64,000 nucleotides of DNA from Nocardioides sp. TRM66260-LWL (GCF_020075545.1 NZ_JAIQZK010000001.1:682001-746000); one strand, 5' to 3'. Shown: positions 42,563-52,418, counted from the stretch's first letter. The notes: generated by a model not told the origin, from the letters alone. Made by a program: numbers and translations.

Positions 42563-45292
42563 GTGAAGCCGGGGGAGAGCCTCTGGTCGATCGCCGAGGA
42601 CCACTTCGGCGACGGAGCCAGGTACAAGGAGATCGCCGAGCTCAACCGCGACCTGCTCGGCGCGCAGCCGAGCTTCCTCGAGCCCGGCTGGGTGCTCAAG
42701 CTGCCCGCGCCCCAGGTCAATGACGCCCCCGCACACCAGTACGGCGTCCAGGCCGGCGACACCCTCAGCCGAATCGCGCAGGAGCAGCTCGGTGACGCCG
42801 ACCGGTGGCCGGAGATCTACCAGGCGTCGGCCGGCATCGATCAGCCCGGCGGAGTGCAGCTGACTGACCCCGACGTCATCGACGTCGGCTGGACGCTCAA
42901 CATCCCCGGCGCCGCCAACCAGCAGCAGCCGCGTGAGGTCGAGCCCGAGAACCCCGTCAGCCCCGAGGACCAGCAGCCCGTCGACCCGCCGGCCGAGGAG
43001 AAGCCGCCGGTCGTCCAGGAGCCCGACGTGCCGGAGGTGCCCGAGACTGCGGCACCTGAGACTGAGGCACCCGAGGTCGCGCCGCCCCAGGCCGAGGAGC
43101 CGGCGGCGGCCGCCGAGGTCGACCAGGTCGACGACAGCGACGACTCGATCCTCGAGGCACCCTGGGTCCTCGCCGGTCTCACCGGCGGGGGCGTGCTGCT
43201 GTCCGGGGCCCTGCTGATGGCCCTGCGCTCGCGCCGACGCGCCGCGTTCCGCAACCGGCCGCCCGGCCGTGCGATCGCCGCCCCGTCGCCGGAGCTCGCG
43301 CCGGTGGAGATGACCCTGAACGCCACCGGCGCCGCCGCGGCCGCCACCGTGGAGTTCGCCGACGAGGCGCTGCGTCGCCTCGCGGCCGCCGTCGGCGCCC
43401 AGGGCACCACGATGCCGCCCCTCGCGGCCGTGGAGCTCGGGCACGGCAAGCTGACCCTGCACCTCAGCGCGCCGGCCACCGTCCCCGCGCCCTGGGTGGG
43501 CAGCCCCGACCAGACCCACTGGCACGTCACCACGGACACCGACGTCGACCAGCTCGGTCCCGACACCGACACCGTCGAGCCGCCCTACCCGCTGCTGGCC
43601 ACCATCGGCATGAGCGACACCGGCGAGACCTGGCTGCTGAACTGTGAGGAGCTGTCCACCCTCACCATCAGCGGAGACCCCACCTACGGCCGCGACTTCG
43701 CCCGCCACCTCGCCGCCCAGCTGGCTGTGAACCCGTGGTCGCGTCGGGTGCAGGTCGACTGCATCGGCGTGGCCGAGGAGACCGTCGCCATGGACGAGCG
43801 GATCAGCTTCTACCCGACTGGGGCAGCCGGGTCGCCGGCAACCGCGGAGATCCTCGCGGCCGCGGTCACCACCGTCGACCGGGCCAAGCGCCACGACACC
43901 GACGTGTCCACGGCCCGCACCGGCAGCGTCGACGACGACACCTGGCCGGCCCGGATGCTCCTGGTCGACGCCGCCGCCGGAGATCCCGAGGACCTCGAGC
44001 AGCTGCTGCAACTGGTCACCGACCACGTCGGACAGTCGGCAACCTCCATCGTCGTCGCCGGCGAACGCCCCAACACCCCGGGCGCCGTCCTGCACATGAC
44101 CAACACCGGCCGCGTCGTCCTCGAGCACGCCGGCCTCAACCTCATCGCCGTCGGCCTCACCAGCGACGAGGCCCGCGGCTGCGCCCTGGTCTACGCCCAG
44201 AGCGAGACCCCGGAGTACGTCGACACCCCGGTGGACGAGACCGCCACCGACGGCTGGGAGGCCTACACCGACACCTCCGGCGCCCTGCGCCGCGAGTACA
44301 CCCTGCCGCGCAACACCCCCGCGGACGCCGTCGACGAGCCGATTTCCTCCCTCCTCGAGGGCCAGGACGAGGAGTACATCCGCGAGAGCGCGATCGTGCA
44401 GGAGGACCTCGAGGCGCTCGCGCCCAAGGTGCCGGCCCACGTCCGCGCCGAGGTCGAGGAGAAGGACCCCGACCTGGACCAGGACATCGCCGACTGGTTC
44501 TCACCCACCTGCGACCGGCCCCGGCTCACCCTGCTCGGTCCGGTCTCAGCCCGAGCCCACGGCAAGGCGCTGGCCAAGCGCAAGCCGTACTTCACCGAAC
44601 TGCTGGCGTTCCTCGCCCTGCACCGCAAGCACGGCGCCACCCGCGAGCAGATCCGCGAGGCGTTCTCGATCTCCGACGGCAAGGTGCGCGACTACACCAA
44701 CATCGTCCGCGACTGGCTCGGCACCAACCCCCGCACAGGCGAGGACCACCTGCCCTACGCCGACAAGGCACCGGCCGCGAAGGTCACCGGCGTCAACGTC
44801 TACCAGGTCGACGACGGCCTGCTCGTCGACCTGGACCTGTTCCTCCGGCTCCGCAAGCGCGGCCAGGCCCGAGGCGGCGCCGAAGGCGTCGCCGACCTCT
44901 GCACCGCGCTCGAGCTGGTCGGGGAAGCCCAGCCGTTCAGCCAGCTGCGCGAGGAGGGATGGTCCTGGCTGGCCAACGAGCCCGACCGCGTCGACCTCAT
45001 GGCCGCCGGATGGATCGCCGACGTCGCGCTCATCGTCGTCACCGAGGCACTCGCGGCCGGTGACCTGGTCAAGGCCCGCTCCGCGGCCTACGTCGCCAAC
45101 CGGGCCGACCCCGACGGCGAGAGCACCCGACTGTGCCTGGCACACGTCATGAAGGCCGAGGGCGACCAACTCGAGGCCGACCGGATCCTCCGCGAGGAGA
45201 TCTGCAACCGGTCCGACGACGGCGACGCCCCCATGGAACTGTCGGAACGCACGAAGACCATCATCCGTACACACGGCTGGCTCGCGAGCTGA
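42563..45292 (+). CDS. LysM and BTAD domain protein (C-terminal part)
   Basis: 909 residues counted from the first GTG after the amber codon; no RBS precedes this GTG, so the true gene probably starts at 42035. Two LysM repeats (VKPGESLWSIAEDHFGDG and YGVQAGDTLSRIAQEQLGD) bind peptidoglycan. An acidic Pro/Glu linker, a membrane segment (WVLAGLTGGGVLLSGALLMAL) and a long alpha/beta region follow. The C-terminal 260 residues resemble a SARP-type winged helix plus bacterial transcriptional activation domain. It may link wall binding to signalling for the secretion machine. Confidence 0.7.
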   Translation: MKPGESLWSIAEDHFGDGARYKEIAELNRDLLGAQPSFLEPGWVLKLPAPQVNDAPAHQYGVQAGDTLSRIAQEQLGDADRWPEIYQASAGIDQPGGVQLTDPDVIDVGWTLNIPGAANQQQPREVEPENPVSPEDQQPVDPPAEEKPPVVQEPDVPEVPETAAPETEAPEVAPPQAEEPAAAAEVDQVDDSDDSILEAPWVLAGLTGGGVLLSGALLMALRSRRRAAFRNRPPGRAIAAPSPELAPVEMTLNATGAAAAATVEFADEALRRLAAAVGAQGTTMPPLAAVELGHGKLTLHLSAPATVPAPWVGSPDQTHWHVTTDTDVDQLGPDTDTVEPPYPLLATIGMSDTGETWLLNCEELSTLTISGDPTYGRDFARHLAAQLAVNPWSRRVQVDCIGVAEETVAMDERISFYPTGAAGSPATAEILAAAVTTVDRAKRHDTDVSTARTGSVDDDTWPARMLLVDAAAGDPEDLEQLLQLVTDHVGQSATSIVVAGERPNTPGAVLHMTNTGRVVLEHAGLNLIAVGLTSDEARGCALVYAQSETPEYVDTPVDETATDGWEAYTDTSGALRREYTLPRNTPADAVDEPISSLLEGQDEEYIRESAIVQEDLEALAPKVPAHVRAEVEEKDPDLDQDIADWFSPTCDRPRLTLLGPVSARAHGKALAKRKPYFTELLAFLALHRKHGATREQIREAFSISDGKVRDYTNIVRDWLGTNPRTGEDHLPYADKAPAAKVTGVNVYQVDDGLLVDLDLFLRLRKRGQARGGAEGVADLCTALELVGEAQPFSQLREEGWSWLANEPDRVDLMAAGWIADVALIVVTEALAAGDLVKARSAAYVANRADPDGESTRLCLAHVMKAEGDQLEADRILREEICNRSDDGDAPMELSERTKTIIRTHGWLAS

Positions 45293-45314
45293 CTCGGGAA
45301 GGGAGCCCCAGCAC

Positions 45315-45587
45315 ATGACAACGTTCGACCAGGAGCTCACCGGCCGCTACGCCGCGGCCGGCGGAGACCGTCCCGACCCGGACGCCCGACGTATCGCCCG
45401 GGCCGTGTTCGTGCGCGACACCATCCGCACCCTCTACAACGCCGACAAGAAGTTCGGCATCGACCCGGCCGACAACGGCTCGCTCGCCGAGCTCGTCGAC
45501 GCCGCCGAAGAGCACCTCGAGCACATCGCCAACGACGTCAGCAGATCCGTCACCACGCTGCCCCACACAGGAGGAGACACCGCATGA
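45315..45587 (+). CDS. Small conserved-context hypothetical protein
   Basis: 90 residues, charged, no signal peptide or membrane segment, probably helical (RRIARAVFVRDTIRTLYNADKKFG and LAELVDAAEEHLEHIAND). Not recognised. Its position between the LysM-BTAD gene (22 bases upstream, with an RBS) and a lipoprotein gene (four-base overlap) argues for a role in the pilus/secretion machine. Confidence 0.55.
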   Translation: MTTFDQELTGRYAAAGGDRPDPDARRIARAVFVRDTIRTLYNADKKFGIDPADNGSLAELVDAAEEHLEHIANDVSRSVTTLPHTGGDTA

Positions 45588-46147
45588 GGAAGCACCACTC
45601 CGCACTCGGGGGAGTGGCCCTCGCGCTCGCTCTGGCCCTCAGCGGCTGCGGCGGCGACGACCCCGACCCCGAGGTCAAGGAGACCCCCACCCAGTCGCCC
45701 TCACCGACACCCACCAGCACGCCGACCCCGAAGACCCCCGAGGAGAAGGCCGCGGCCCAGCTGGAGGCCTACCTCGAGGTGAGAGACATCGCCTACCGAA
45801 AGCGGACGATCGACTTCAAGACTCTGAACCCGGTCGCGACCGGCGATGAGTTCCTGCAGCTGCAGCACGCGGTGGCGAGCATGACCCTGAAAAAGGTCAC
45901 GGTCGAGGGCGAGTACACGCACACGCTCGACGAACCGCGGAACCGTGGGAAGGAGATGCTGATCATCGACTGCGAGGACCGCACGGGCGTGACGTGGAAG
46001 AACGACGGCGCGGTTCGGCAGCCCGACTTCACGGATCCGAATGGGAAGCCGCTTCGCAACCCAGCACCGGTCGAGTACACGCTGGTCAAGGACAAGGGCG
46101 TGTGGAAGGTCTCCGACTCAGACCTGCTGTGGGACCAGCCATGCTGA
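45584..46147 (+). CDS. Lipoprotein of the pilus operon
   Basis: 187 residues. Signal peptide with lipobox ALSGCGG (Cys near 22), then a Thr/Pro/Ser linker (about 30-50) and a folded domain of NTF2-like appearance: AAQLEAYLEVRDIAYRKRT, VTVEGEYTHTL, VEYTLVKDKGVWKVSDSDL. Two Cys (IIDCEDR and the C-terminal DQPC) could pair. Not a family that I can name. Its last codons overlap the next gene by seven bases. Confidence 0.6.
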   Translation: MRKHHSALGGVALALALALSGCGGDDPDPEVKETPTQSPSPTPTSTPTPKTPEEKAAAQLEAYLEVRDIAYRKRTIDFKTLNPVATGDEFLQLQHAVASMTLKKVTVEGEYTHTLDEPRNRGKEMLIIDCEDRTGVTWKNDGAVRQPDFTDPNGKPLRNPAPVEYTLVKDKGVWKVSDSDLLWDQPC

Positions 46148-47025
46148 GGCGACTCGTAGCACTCATCGTTGCGTTGGCGGGATCGCTCGTAATCGTGTTC
46201 GCAACAGCGTCGATCGCCAGCGCGGACTGCGTGGCCGACCCGGTCACCGGAGAGGTTCACTGCGAAGAGGGCGAGGGCGGCAACAACGGCGGCGGCAACG
46301 GGAGCACCGGCGGCTCATCGACCTGCAAGTACAACGGGAAGGAGATCCCGTGCACGGGCCCGGGAGGCTCGGTCTGGAGTAGCAAGTATGCGTGCTGGAT
46401 CGGCGAGCGCGGTCCAGACGACATGGTCCCGCCGGAGGGCCAGACCAAGGAGGACGGGTGGTGGCATGTCTGCTACTTCCCGCCGCCGGGCTCATCGTGG
46501 GAGTACATGTGGATCGAGACCGGTGAGGTCGGCATCAACCCGGTGGTCCTCGCCGAGCGAGCGATCGCCTCGATGGACCTGGACCCGATCAAGATCGGCA
46601 TCGTTCCCGAGTCGGGCGCCAACCGTGCCGGGCTGGTCGGCCTCCCGGTATGGATGTGGGTCGACAGCCCGACTGAGGACACGTTCGGTCCGATCACCCG
46701 CTCCGCCAGCGAGGGATCGGTTTCGGTCAGCGCGACAGCCAGCGTCTCCAATGTCGTGTGGAACATGGGCGACGGCACCAAGGTGACCTGCACGGGCAAG
46801 GGCACGCCGTACGCAGATCACTACGGGAAGCAGCCCTCGCCGACCTGCGGCCACCGCTACGCGAAGATGTCGTCGGACCAGCCCGACGGCGCCTACCAGG
46901 TCACCGCCACGAGCCACTGGGTGGTGGAGTGGACCGGCGGCGGCCAGTCCGGAACCATCGAGTTCGACCTGACCACCGACCCGCTGCCCATCCGCATCGG
47001 GGAGGCCCAGGTGCTCACGCAGTGA
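46141..47025 (+). CDS. Secreted Cys-containing protein
   Basis: 294 residues. The signal peptide (LVALIVALAGSLVIVFATASIASA) is followed by a Gly/Asn-rich loop and a domain with Cys in CKYNGKEIPC, YACWIGE and WHVCYF. A central part reads GLPVWMWVDSPTEDTFGP, and the end is PKD-like (SVSATASVSNVVWNMGDGTKVTC, CGHRYAKMS). This layout is shared by secreted proteins encoded beside actinobacterial Tad/conjugation operons; function unknown. Possible surface or tip component. Confidence 0.6.
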   Translation: MLRRLVALIVALAGSLVIVFATASIASADCVADPVTGEVHCEEGEGGNNGGGNGSTGGSSTCKYNGKEIPCTGPGGSVWSSKYACWIGERGPDDMVPPEGQTKEDGWWHVCYFPPPGSSWEYMWIETGEVGINPVVLAERAIASMDLDPIKIGIVPESGANRAGLVGLPVWMWVDSPTEDTFGPITRSASEGSVSVSATASVSNVVWNMGDGTKVTCTGKGTPYADHYGKQPSPTCGHRYAKMSSDQPDGAYQVTATSHWVVEWTGGGQSGTIEFDLTTDPLPIRIGEAQVLTQ

Positions 47026-47516
47026 TGGGCGTAGACGTGGAGAACGTGTGGGCGCGGCTCACAGAGCTGCCGAGCATGCCGCCCCGGATGGGCCTGTTCA
47101 CGACCCTGTCCGAGTGGCTGAACCGGGGGATCGACCCGCGGCCGCAGATGTACGACATGGCCCCCACCTGGCGGGCCTTCAAGGCCGGCCTGCTCCAGCC
47201 CGGGAACCCGGTTCAGTACCCCCGGCTGACCGGGTGGGCGCTGGACGTCGGCCGAGCTCGTGACGTCAGGATCATCGAGGCCCCGGAAGGTCGGTTCGTC
47301 GCCGAGCCCCCGGTCGTCGTGGAGGGCGAGTTCGTCGACGACCACCCGGCGGCGTGGATCGAGCGCCTGGCCAGAGACGGCGAGGCGATCGTCGCGGTGG
47401 GGGAGCAGGGACCGGATGCGTTCTCGAGCTTCGCCGAGTGGAGCGGGACATGGCACATGGGCGTCATCACTGTGGCGACCTACATGAGTCCACGAGGGGT
47501 TGGCGTCACCCCGTAG
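47025..47516 (+). CDS. Cytosolic hypothetical protein, last gene of pilus operon
   Basis: 163 residues, start overlapping the previous stop (TGATG). No signal peptide or membrane segment. The segments RLTELPSMPPRMGLFTTLSEWLNRG and GWALDVGRARDVRIIEAPEG suggest a mixed alpha/beta fold that I do not recognise. Two strong hairpins follow, so it closes the transcript. Confidence 0.5.
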   Translation: MGVDVENVWARLTELPSMPPRMGLFTTLSEWLNRGIDPRPQMYDMAPTWRAFKAGLLQPGNPVQYPRLTGWALDVGRARDVRIIEAPEGRFVAEPPVVVEGEFVDDHPAAWIERLARDGEAIVAVGEQGPDAFSSFAEWSGTWHMGVITVATYMSPRGVGVTP

Positions 47517-47533
47517 AGCACCGATCACACGAA

Positions 47534-47568
47534 GCAGGTCCCCGTCCTCGAGCAGGACGGGGACCTGC
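47534..47568 (+). terminator. Strong hairpin 1 after the pilus operon
   Basis: Perfect 15-bp stem (GCAGGTCCCCGTCCT with its complement) and a 5-base loop, 18 bases after the stop. No T-tract follows. Confidence 0.75.
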
Positions 47569-47603
47569 GTCGTTCACCCGCCCGCGGCTGCTGCTGGACG
47601 TGA

Positions 47604-47639
47604 AAGAGCCCCAGGCGTCTCGGGTCACCTGGGGCTCTT
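47604..47639 (+). terminator. Strong hairpin 2 after the pilus operon
   Basis: Perfect 12-bp stem (AAGAGCCCCAGG with CCTGGGGCTCTT) and a 12-base loop, 36 bases after hairpin 1. Both hairpins can work in either direction and would also stop reading from the convergent copper genes. Confidence 0.7.
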
Positions 47640-47891
47640 GGGCCAAGTAGAGCACGCACCCTGCGGTCGGCGCCGGGGAATCGGAAATCGCGGGGCAGGG
47701 TCTCTGCGGCCGGGGCCGCGAGGCCGACGTCGAGGCCGCGACAGCCTCCCGCGCCCGGTCGATCGCCGCCCGAAATCGTGTCGAGATGCAGGAAAGATGG
47801 ATGCCGCGCCCGCGGGACAGTTTGGTGAGATCGGTCCTTCAGTGGCTCGTCGTCAAAGTAGGCAATCGCCCGACCTGGTATGGGCGTTGGG

Positions 47892-48473
47892 TCAGGGAAG
47901 GGTCAGCTGGATCTGCTGGTCGGGTTCGAGCTGCAGGTTGGCGGGGTCGCCGGGCACGGGGGTGCCGCTGCTGGTCACCTTCACCTTTTCGCCGGCGTTC
48001 GCCTTGGCGCCACCGATCTGTGTCGGCGTGAGTGCGATGCCCCACTGGGTGAACAGCTGGCCGAGGGTGAACTTCTCCCCGACGGTGTGGGCTTCGATGT
48101 GGATGGTGCCGTCGCCTTCGTGGGTGTGGACCGCGGACATGGCGCCGGTATCGGGGTCGACGCCGATGTTGGGTGGGACGGGGACCGGTTGGCCGTCGAT
48201 GGTGATGGTCAGCGTGGGGTGGTAGTGCTCGGCGGTTCCCATGGGGCCGAGGTCGAGGCCGGCGGCGGCGACTCGCGCGGGAACGTCGCTGGGTGCTGGC
48301 CATGGCGGGAGCGACGTGTCGTCGGGTACAACGCCGGCGGAGCTCGACGAGCTCGAGCTGGTCTCGCTGGTGGCATCGGTGGCTGTCGGGTCCGTGCCGC
48401 ATCCGGCGGCGGTGAGGGTGAGGACTGCTGTGACGGCGGCGGCCGCCAGTTGAGCGTGGGTGGGTTTGTTCAC
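47892..48473 (-). CDS. His-rich lipoprotein of the copper module
   Basis: 193 residues, GTG start. Lipobox TAAGCG (Cys near 25), Ser-rich linker, then a domain with AEHYHPTLTITIDGQPVPVPPNIG and AVHTHEGDGTIHIEAHTVGEKFTLGQLF. The HYH, HTH and HIEAH clusters suggest metal binding outside the cell. The family recurs in actinobacterial copper clusters, but no reaction is known. Last of four minus-strand genes; the gap to the DUF305 gene contains a gctgcg hexamer repeat (48509-48532). Confidence 0.65.
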   Translation of the reverse strand: MNKPTHAQLAAAAVTAVLTLTAAGCGTDPTATDATSETSSSSSSSAGVVPDDTSLPPWPAPSDVPARVAAAGLDLGPMGTAEHYHPTLTITIDGQPVPVPPNIGVDPDTGAMSAVHTHEGDGTIHIEAHTVGEKFTLGQLFTQWGIALTPTQIGGAKANAGEKVKVTSSGTPVPGDPANLQLEPDQQIQLTLP

Positions 48474-48612
48474 GGGGTGTCGTTCCTCTGCTGTGGTGGC
48501 GTGCCTCGGCTGCGGCTGCGGCTGCGGTTGCGGTCGCCGGGTGTGCGGGCATGTGGGGGCACAGGGACGGGCGGACGCCACCGGCACGGTGACGTCCGCC
48601 CGCGCTGCGGGC

Positions 48613-49254
48613 TCAGGAGTCGAGGAGGCTCTGCATCGTGTCGATCTCCTGCTGCTGGGCGTCGATGATCTGGCCGGCGAGGTCGACGGCGTCCTTGAAC
48701 TGGCCGTCTTCCTGCTCGGTCTCGGCCATCTCGATGGCGCCTTCGTGGTGCTCGATCATCATCTCGAGCCACATGTCCTGGAACTCGGCGTCGGAGGCGT
48801 TCTCGAGGGCGTCCATGTCTTCGGAGGTCATCATTCCGGGCATGTCGTCGTGGCCCATGTCGTCCATGTTGTCGGACATGTCGCCCATGTCGTGGCCGGA
48901 GTTGACGTGGTCGCGCATGGTCTCGGGGACGTCTTCGCCCCACTGGGTGAGCCAGTCGGCCATGGTCTCGATCTCCGGGCCCTGGGCGTCGCGGATGTCT
49001 TCGGCGAGGGCCTGGACCTCGGGGTCGAGGTCGCGCTTCAGGGTCAGGTCAACCATCGAGAGCGCTTGGGCGTGGTGGGTGATCATGTCGCTCGCGAAGG
49101 CGACGTCGGCGTCGTTGTGCTCGGTGGTGCTGACCTCGGTCTGGCTGGCCGCGTCGGTGGTGTCCTCGCCGCAGGCGGTGACGCCGGCGCCGAGGAGGAG
49201 GGTGAGCGCGACGGCGCCGAGGGTGCGCGTACGGGTCTTGGTGTTGGTGTGCAT
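48613..49254 (-). CDS. DUF305 lipoprotein
   Basis: 213 residues; AGGAGA RBS; lipobox VTACGE (Cys near 28). Two DUF305 helical repeats: DMITHHAQALSMVDL and LEMMIEHHEGAIEMAE, each with paired His and Met. Between them is a Met/Asp/His-rich loop (HDMGDMSDNMDDMGHDDMPGM) suited to binding many Cu(I) or Ag(I) ions. A second DUF305 protein (16493) lies in the cytochrome island, but that one is anchored by a membrane segment instead of lipid. Confidence 0.85.
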   Translation of the reverse strand: MHTNTKTRTRTLGAVALTLLLGAGVTACGEDTTDAASQTEVSTTEHNDADVAFASDMITHHAQALSMVDLTLKRDLDPEVQALAEDIRDAQGPEIETMADWLTQWGEDVPETMRDHVNSGHDMGDMSDNMDDMGHDDMPGMMTSEDMDALENASDAEFQDMWLEMMIEHHEGAIEMAETEQEDGQFKDAVDLAGQIIDAQQQEIDTMQSLLDS

Positions 49255-49393
49255 GCGAGTTCTCCTGGAAGTCAGGTAGTCAGGTGGGGTGTTGCGGGCA
49301 GGCCGCGGCGACACCCGGCCGGCCCGCTGGCGTCGACCCGCGGAGTGGAAGCTCAGGGTCGGGTGCAGCGGTGGCGGGTGGTCGCAGGGCCTG

Positions 49394-49942
49394 TCAGCAC
49401 CTGATGACGGAGAACTGCCACTCATGGGGTGGCCCAGTGCCACGCACCCAGCACAGCACCCGTTCGCGGACGGCTGCGGGCATGAACGCCTCCGGCTGCA
49501 GCCGCCGGCGGAAGCCGGTGGTGAGGAGTGTCAGCAACATGAGCGATGCAGCGGCGAGCATGACGACGCACAACATCACCATGCTCGCCATGCCGTGACC
49601 CGAGCCGGGACCGGGGTCAGCACCGGCGTCAACGCTGGACCCGGGGGCTGCCATCGAGGACTGCGTCGCGGTGGAGTGGGTGTGTCCGTCGTGCGAGTCC
49701 CCCGAGGCCATCGCTGCCTCGTGAGCAGAAGTCACGGCCGCCGCACCCGTCATGCTCATCGTGCTCGAGGCAGTCACGGGAGGTGCGGGAGCGCCGTGGT
49801 TGGCAAGGGCGTGCATGCCGAGGATGCCGAGGACCAGGGCCGCTACGAGGACGGCCACTGCGCTGCGGCCGGTCAGCCGCGCAGCCAGCCGCACCCGCAG
49901 GGAGTTGCGGGTGCGGCGGCTCGTCGCGGGCACGGGGCTCAT
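49394..49942 (-). CDS. DUF6153 family membrane protein
   Basis: 182 residues. Membrane segment one (VAVLVAALVLGILGMHALA) is followed by a periplasmic loop rich in His, Met and Ser (SSTMSMTG, GDSHDGHTHST) and segment two (MASMVMLCVVMLAAASLMLLTLL); the tail contains two Cys (RVLCWVRG and the C-terminal VIRC). Such proteins accompany copper ATPase and DUF305 genes in actinobacteria. Copper chaperoning is inference. It starts 29 bases after the ATPase stop. Confidence 0.68.
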   Translation of the reverse strand: MSPVPATSRRTRNSLRVRLAARLTGRSAVAVLVAALVLGILGMHALANHGAPAPPVTASSTMSMTGAAAVTSAHEAAMASGDSHDGHTHSTATQSSMAAPGSSVDAGADPGPGSGHGMASMVMLCVVMLAAASLMLLTLLTTGFRRRLQPEAFMPAAVRERVLCWVRGTGPPHEWQFSVIRC

Positions 49943-49970
49943 CGGCTTCGATGGTACGGAGACACTGATG

Positions 49971-52388
49971 TCAGCCCAGCCGCTGGGTCCGCAGCCTGAG
50001 CGCGTTGATGATGACGCTGACCGACGAGAGAGCCATCGCGGCCGCGGCGATGACCGGGGACAGCAGCCACCCGAACACCGGGTACAGCACGCCGGCGGCG
50101 ATGGGGATGCCGGCGGTGTTGTACCCGAACGCCAGCACCAGACCGCGGCGGACGTTGCCCATGACGGCGTGGGAGAGCGCGCGGGCGTGGGCGATGCCGT
50201 TGAGGTCGCCGCGGAGCAGAGTGACCCCGGCGGATTCGATGGCGACGTCGGTGCCGGTGCCCATCGCGAGTCCGACGTCGGCTGCGGCGAGCGCGGGGGC
50301 GTCGTTGACGCCGTCGCCGGCGAACGCGACGACGCGGCCCTCGGAGCGGAGGCGGTTGACGACGTCGGCCTTGTGGTCGGGCAGCACCTCTGCCTCGACC
50401 CGGTCGATGCCGAGGTCGGCGGCAACCGCGGCGGCGGTGACCTGGTTGTCGCCGGTGAGCATGATGACCTCGATGCCCTCCTTGCGCAGCGCCGTGAGCG
50501 CGGCCGGGGTGGTGTCCTTGACCTGGTCGGCGATGCCGATGACGCCGGCTGGGGTGCCGTCGATGGCGACGAGGACGGCGGTCGCGCCGGTGCGACGCAG
50601 CTGCTCGGCCTGGTCGGCCAGGGCGGCGGGGTCGATGTCCTGGCTCGTGAGGAACCCGGCGGTCCCGATGAGCACCTTGCGGCCCTCCACGATGCCGCGG
50701 ACGCCCTTGCCGGCGGGTGCGTCGAAGTCAGCGACCTCGGGCAGCCTGCCTGCGCTGGACTCGATCCCGGCTACCAGGTTGGATTGGGCCTTGTTGACGA
50801 TGGCGCGAGCCAGCGGGTGTTCCGAGGCGTTCTCCACGGCGGCCGCGAGCCGCAGCAGCTCTTCGGCGGTGTGCGTGTGGAACCCCTCGGCGAGCTCGAC
50901 GGCGACGACGGCGGGTTTGCCCTCGGTCAGGGTGCCGGTCTTGTCGACGACGACGGTGTCGACCTTCTCCATCCGCTCGAGCGCTTCGGCGTTCTTGATG
51001 AGGACGCCCATCTGGGCACCGCGCCCGACGCCGACCATGATGGACATGGGTGTGGCCAGGCCCAGGGCACACGGGCACGCGATGATCAGGACGCTGACCG
51101 CGACGACGAGCGCGTGAGCCAGCTTCGGGTCGGGGCCGACGATGGCCCAGATGATGAATGCGAGCACGGCGACGCCGATGACGGCCGGCACGAAGACTGC
51201 TGCAACTCGGTCGACGGCGCGCTGAATGGGTGCGCGGGAGCGCTGGGCTTCAGCCACCATGTTCACGATGCGGGCCAGCATGGTGTCGCGACCGACCGCG
51301 TTGGCGCGCACCAGCAGGGCGCCGGTCTGGTTGAGTGTTCCGCCGATGGCGTTATCACCGACGTTCTTGGTGACGGGCATGGACTCGCCAGTGACCAGGG
51401 ACTCGTCGACAGCGGACTTGCCGTCCTCGACGAGCCCGTCGACCGGGACCTTCTCGCCGGGGCGAACGCGCAGCATGTCCCCGATCTCAACCTGGTCGAG
51501 GGTGACTTCCTCCTCGGTGCCGTCCTCGCGGACGCGGCGCGCGGCCTTGGGCGAGAGATCCAAGAGGGCCTTGATGGCGCCGGAGGTCGCTTCGCGCGCG
51601 CGGAGCTCGAGGACCTGCCCGAGAAGAACGAGGGTGGTGATGACGGCGGCGGCCTCGAAGTACACCTCGACGGCCCCGTCCTCACGGAACGCGGCAGGGA
51701 AGATGCCCGGCGCGACGGTGGCGACGACGGAGAACAGCCACGCGACGCCCGTGCCCATCGCGATGAGCGTGAACATGTTGAGGTTCCGGGTCCGCACCGA
51801 CGCCCAGCCGCGGACGAAGAACGGCCACCCGGCCCACAGCACCACCGGGGTCGCAAGCACGAGCTGGGTCCACGCCGACGCGGTGGCGGAGATGTTGTCG
51901 TGCAGCCACGGGACGAGGTCGCGGCCCATGCCGAGGATCACGACCGGGATGGACAGGACGACGCCGACCCAGAAGCGGCGGGTCATGTCTCGCAGCTCCT
52001 CGGACGGCCCGGTGTCCGCGGTGACGATGACGGGCTCGAGGGCCATCCCGCAGATGGGGCAGGTTCCGGGGCCGTCCTGCCGGATCTCGGGGTGCATCGG
52101 GCAGGTGTACTCGACCACCTCGCCCTCACTGGGGGTCGGCTGCACATGTCCGGGCTCAGTTGCACGCCCGGCGTGGTCACCTTCGGCATGGTCTGAGAAG
52201 CCACGGTCGATGTATCGGTCAGGGTCGGCGAGGAACTTGCCCTTGCAGCCAGCTGAGCAGAAGTAGAACTGCTCACCGCTGTGCTCGACTGCGTGTTCGG
52301 CCACGGCCGGGTCGACCGTCATGCCGCACACCGGGTCGGTGACCTGGTCCGTGGTGGCCGCGTCGGGACGATGGGTGTGCGTGTTCAT
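49971..52388 (-). CDS. Copper-type P1B ATPase with YHS and HMBD domains
   Basis: 805 residues. In order: a YHS domain (about 15-60; Cys21, Cys44, Cys48), a heavy-metal-binding segment (94-119: [11 protein letters not shown] with Cys96, [10 protein letters not shown] with Cys110/113), six to eight membrane segments, TGES (333-336), the transport motif ACPCALG (CPC at 438-440), DKTGT (482-486, phosphorylated Asp) and [11 protein letters not shown]. It pumps Cu(I), possibly Ag(I), out of the cytosol. No classic CXXC HMA domain; the YHS form resembles SilP/CopB-like pumps. A CsoR-like palindrome lies 10 bases upstream. Confidence 0.93.
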   Translation of the reverse strand: MNTHTHRPDAATTDQVTDPVCGMTVDPAVAEHAVEHSGEQFYFCSAGCKGKFLADPDRYIDRGFSDHAEGDHAGRATEPGHVQPTPSEGEVVEYTCPMHPEIRQDGPGTCPICGMALEPVIVTADTGPSEELRDMTRRFWVGVVLSIPVVILGMGRDLVPWLHDNISATASAWTQLVLATPVVLWAGWPFFVRGWASVRTRNLNMFTLIAMGTGVAWLFSVVATVAPGIFPAAFREDGAVEVYFEAAAVITTLVLLGQVLELRAREATSGAIKALLDLSPKAARRVREDGTEEEVTLDQVEIGDMLRVRPGEKVPVDGLVEDGKSAVDESLVTGESMPVTKNVGDNAIGGTLNQTGALLVRANAVGRDTMLARIVNMVAEAQRSRAPIQRAVDRVAAVFVPAVIGVAVLAFIIWAIVGPDPKLAHALVVAVSVLIIACPCALGLATPMSIMVGVGRGAQMGVLIKNAEALERMEKVDTVVVDKTGTLTEGKPAVVAVELAEGFHTHTAEELLRLAAAVENASEHPLARAIVNKAQSNLVAGIESSAGRLPEVADFDAPAGKGVRGIVEGRKVLIGTAGFLTSQDIDPAALADQAEQLRRTGATAVLVAIDGTPAGVIGIADQVKDTTPAALTALRKEGIEVIMLTGDNQVTAAAVAADLGIDRVEAEVLPDHKADVVNRLRSEGRVVAFAGDGVNDAPALAAADVGLAMGTGTDVAIESAGVTLLRGDLNGIAHARALSHAVMGNVRRGLVLAFGYNTAGIPIAAGVLYPVFGWLLSPVIAAAAMALSSVSVIINALRLRTQRLG

Positions 52389-52397
52389 GTCTTCAGC

Positions 52398-52414
52398 ATA
52401 CCCCCCTAGGGTAT
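52398..52414. promoter_or_regulatory. CsoR-like copper operator
   Basis: ATACCC-CCCTA-GGGTAT: 6-bp arms around 5 bases, 9 bases upstream of the ATPase start codon. It has the TA..CCCC....GGG..TA shape of actinobacterial CsoR/RicR sites. No CsoR-family gene lies in the window, so the regulator must act in trans. Confidence 0.65.
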
Positions 52415-52418
52415 ACGG

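Larger units (their letters stand above)
47517..47891 (+). other. Gap of 375 bases between pilus operon and copper module
   Basis: Holds two perfect hairpins (listed separately) and then about 250 bases with no supported gene, convergent with the His-rich lipoprotein gene that ends at 47892. No repeat or attachment-site-like sequence recognised. Confidence 0.5.

Noticed and set aside
41936-44440. 834-codon open frame on the minus strand
   Set aside because: It is antisense to the TadG-like and LysM-BTAD genes and mirrors their GC-rich third positions; Gly/Val/Asp-rich with no domain. Other long antisense frames (for example 60849-62462, 37233-38543, 17952-19139) were rejected for the same reason.
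48509-48532. gctgcg hexamer repeat between two copper lipoprotein genes, considered as an operator or CRISPR-like array
   Set aside because: Only three and a half short units, GC-rich microsatellite without spacers; no functional claim possible.
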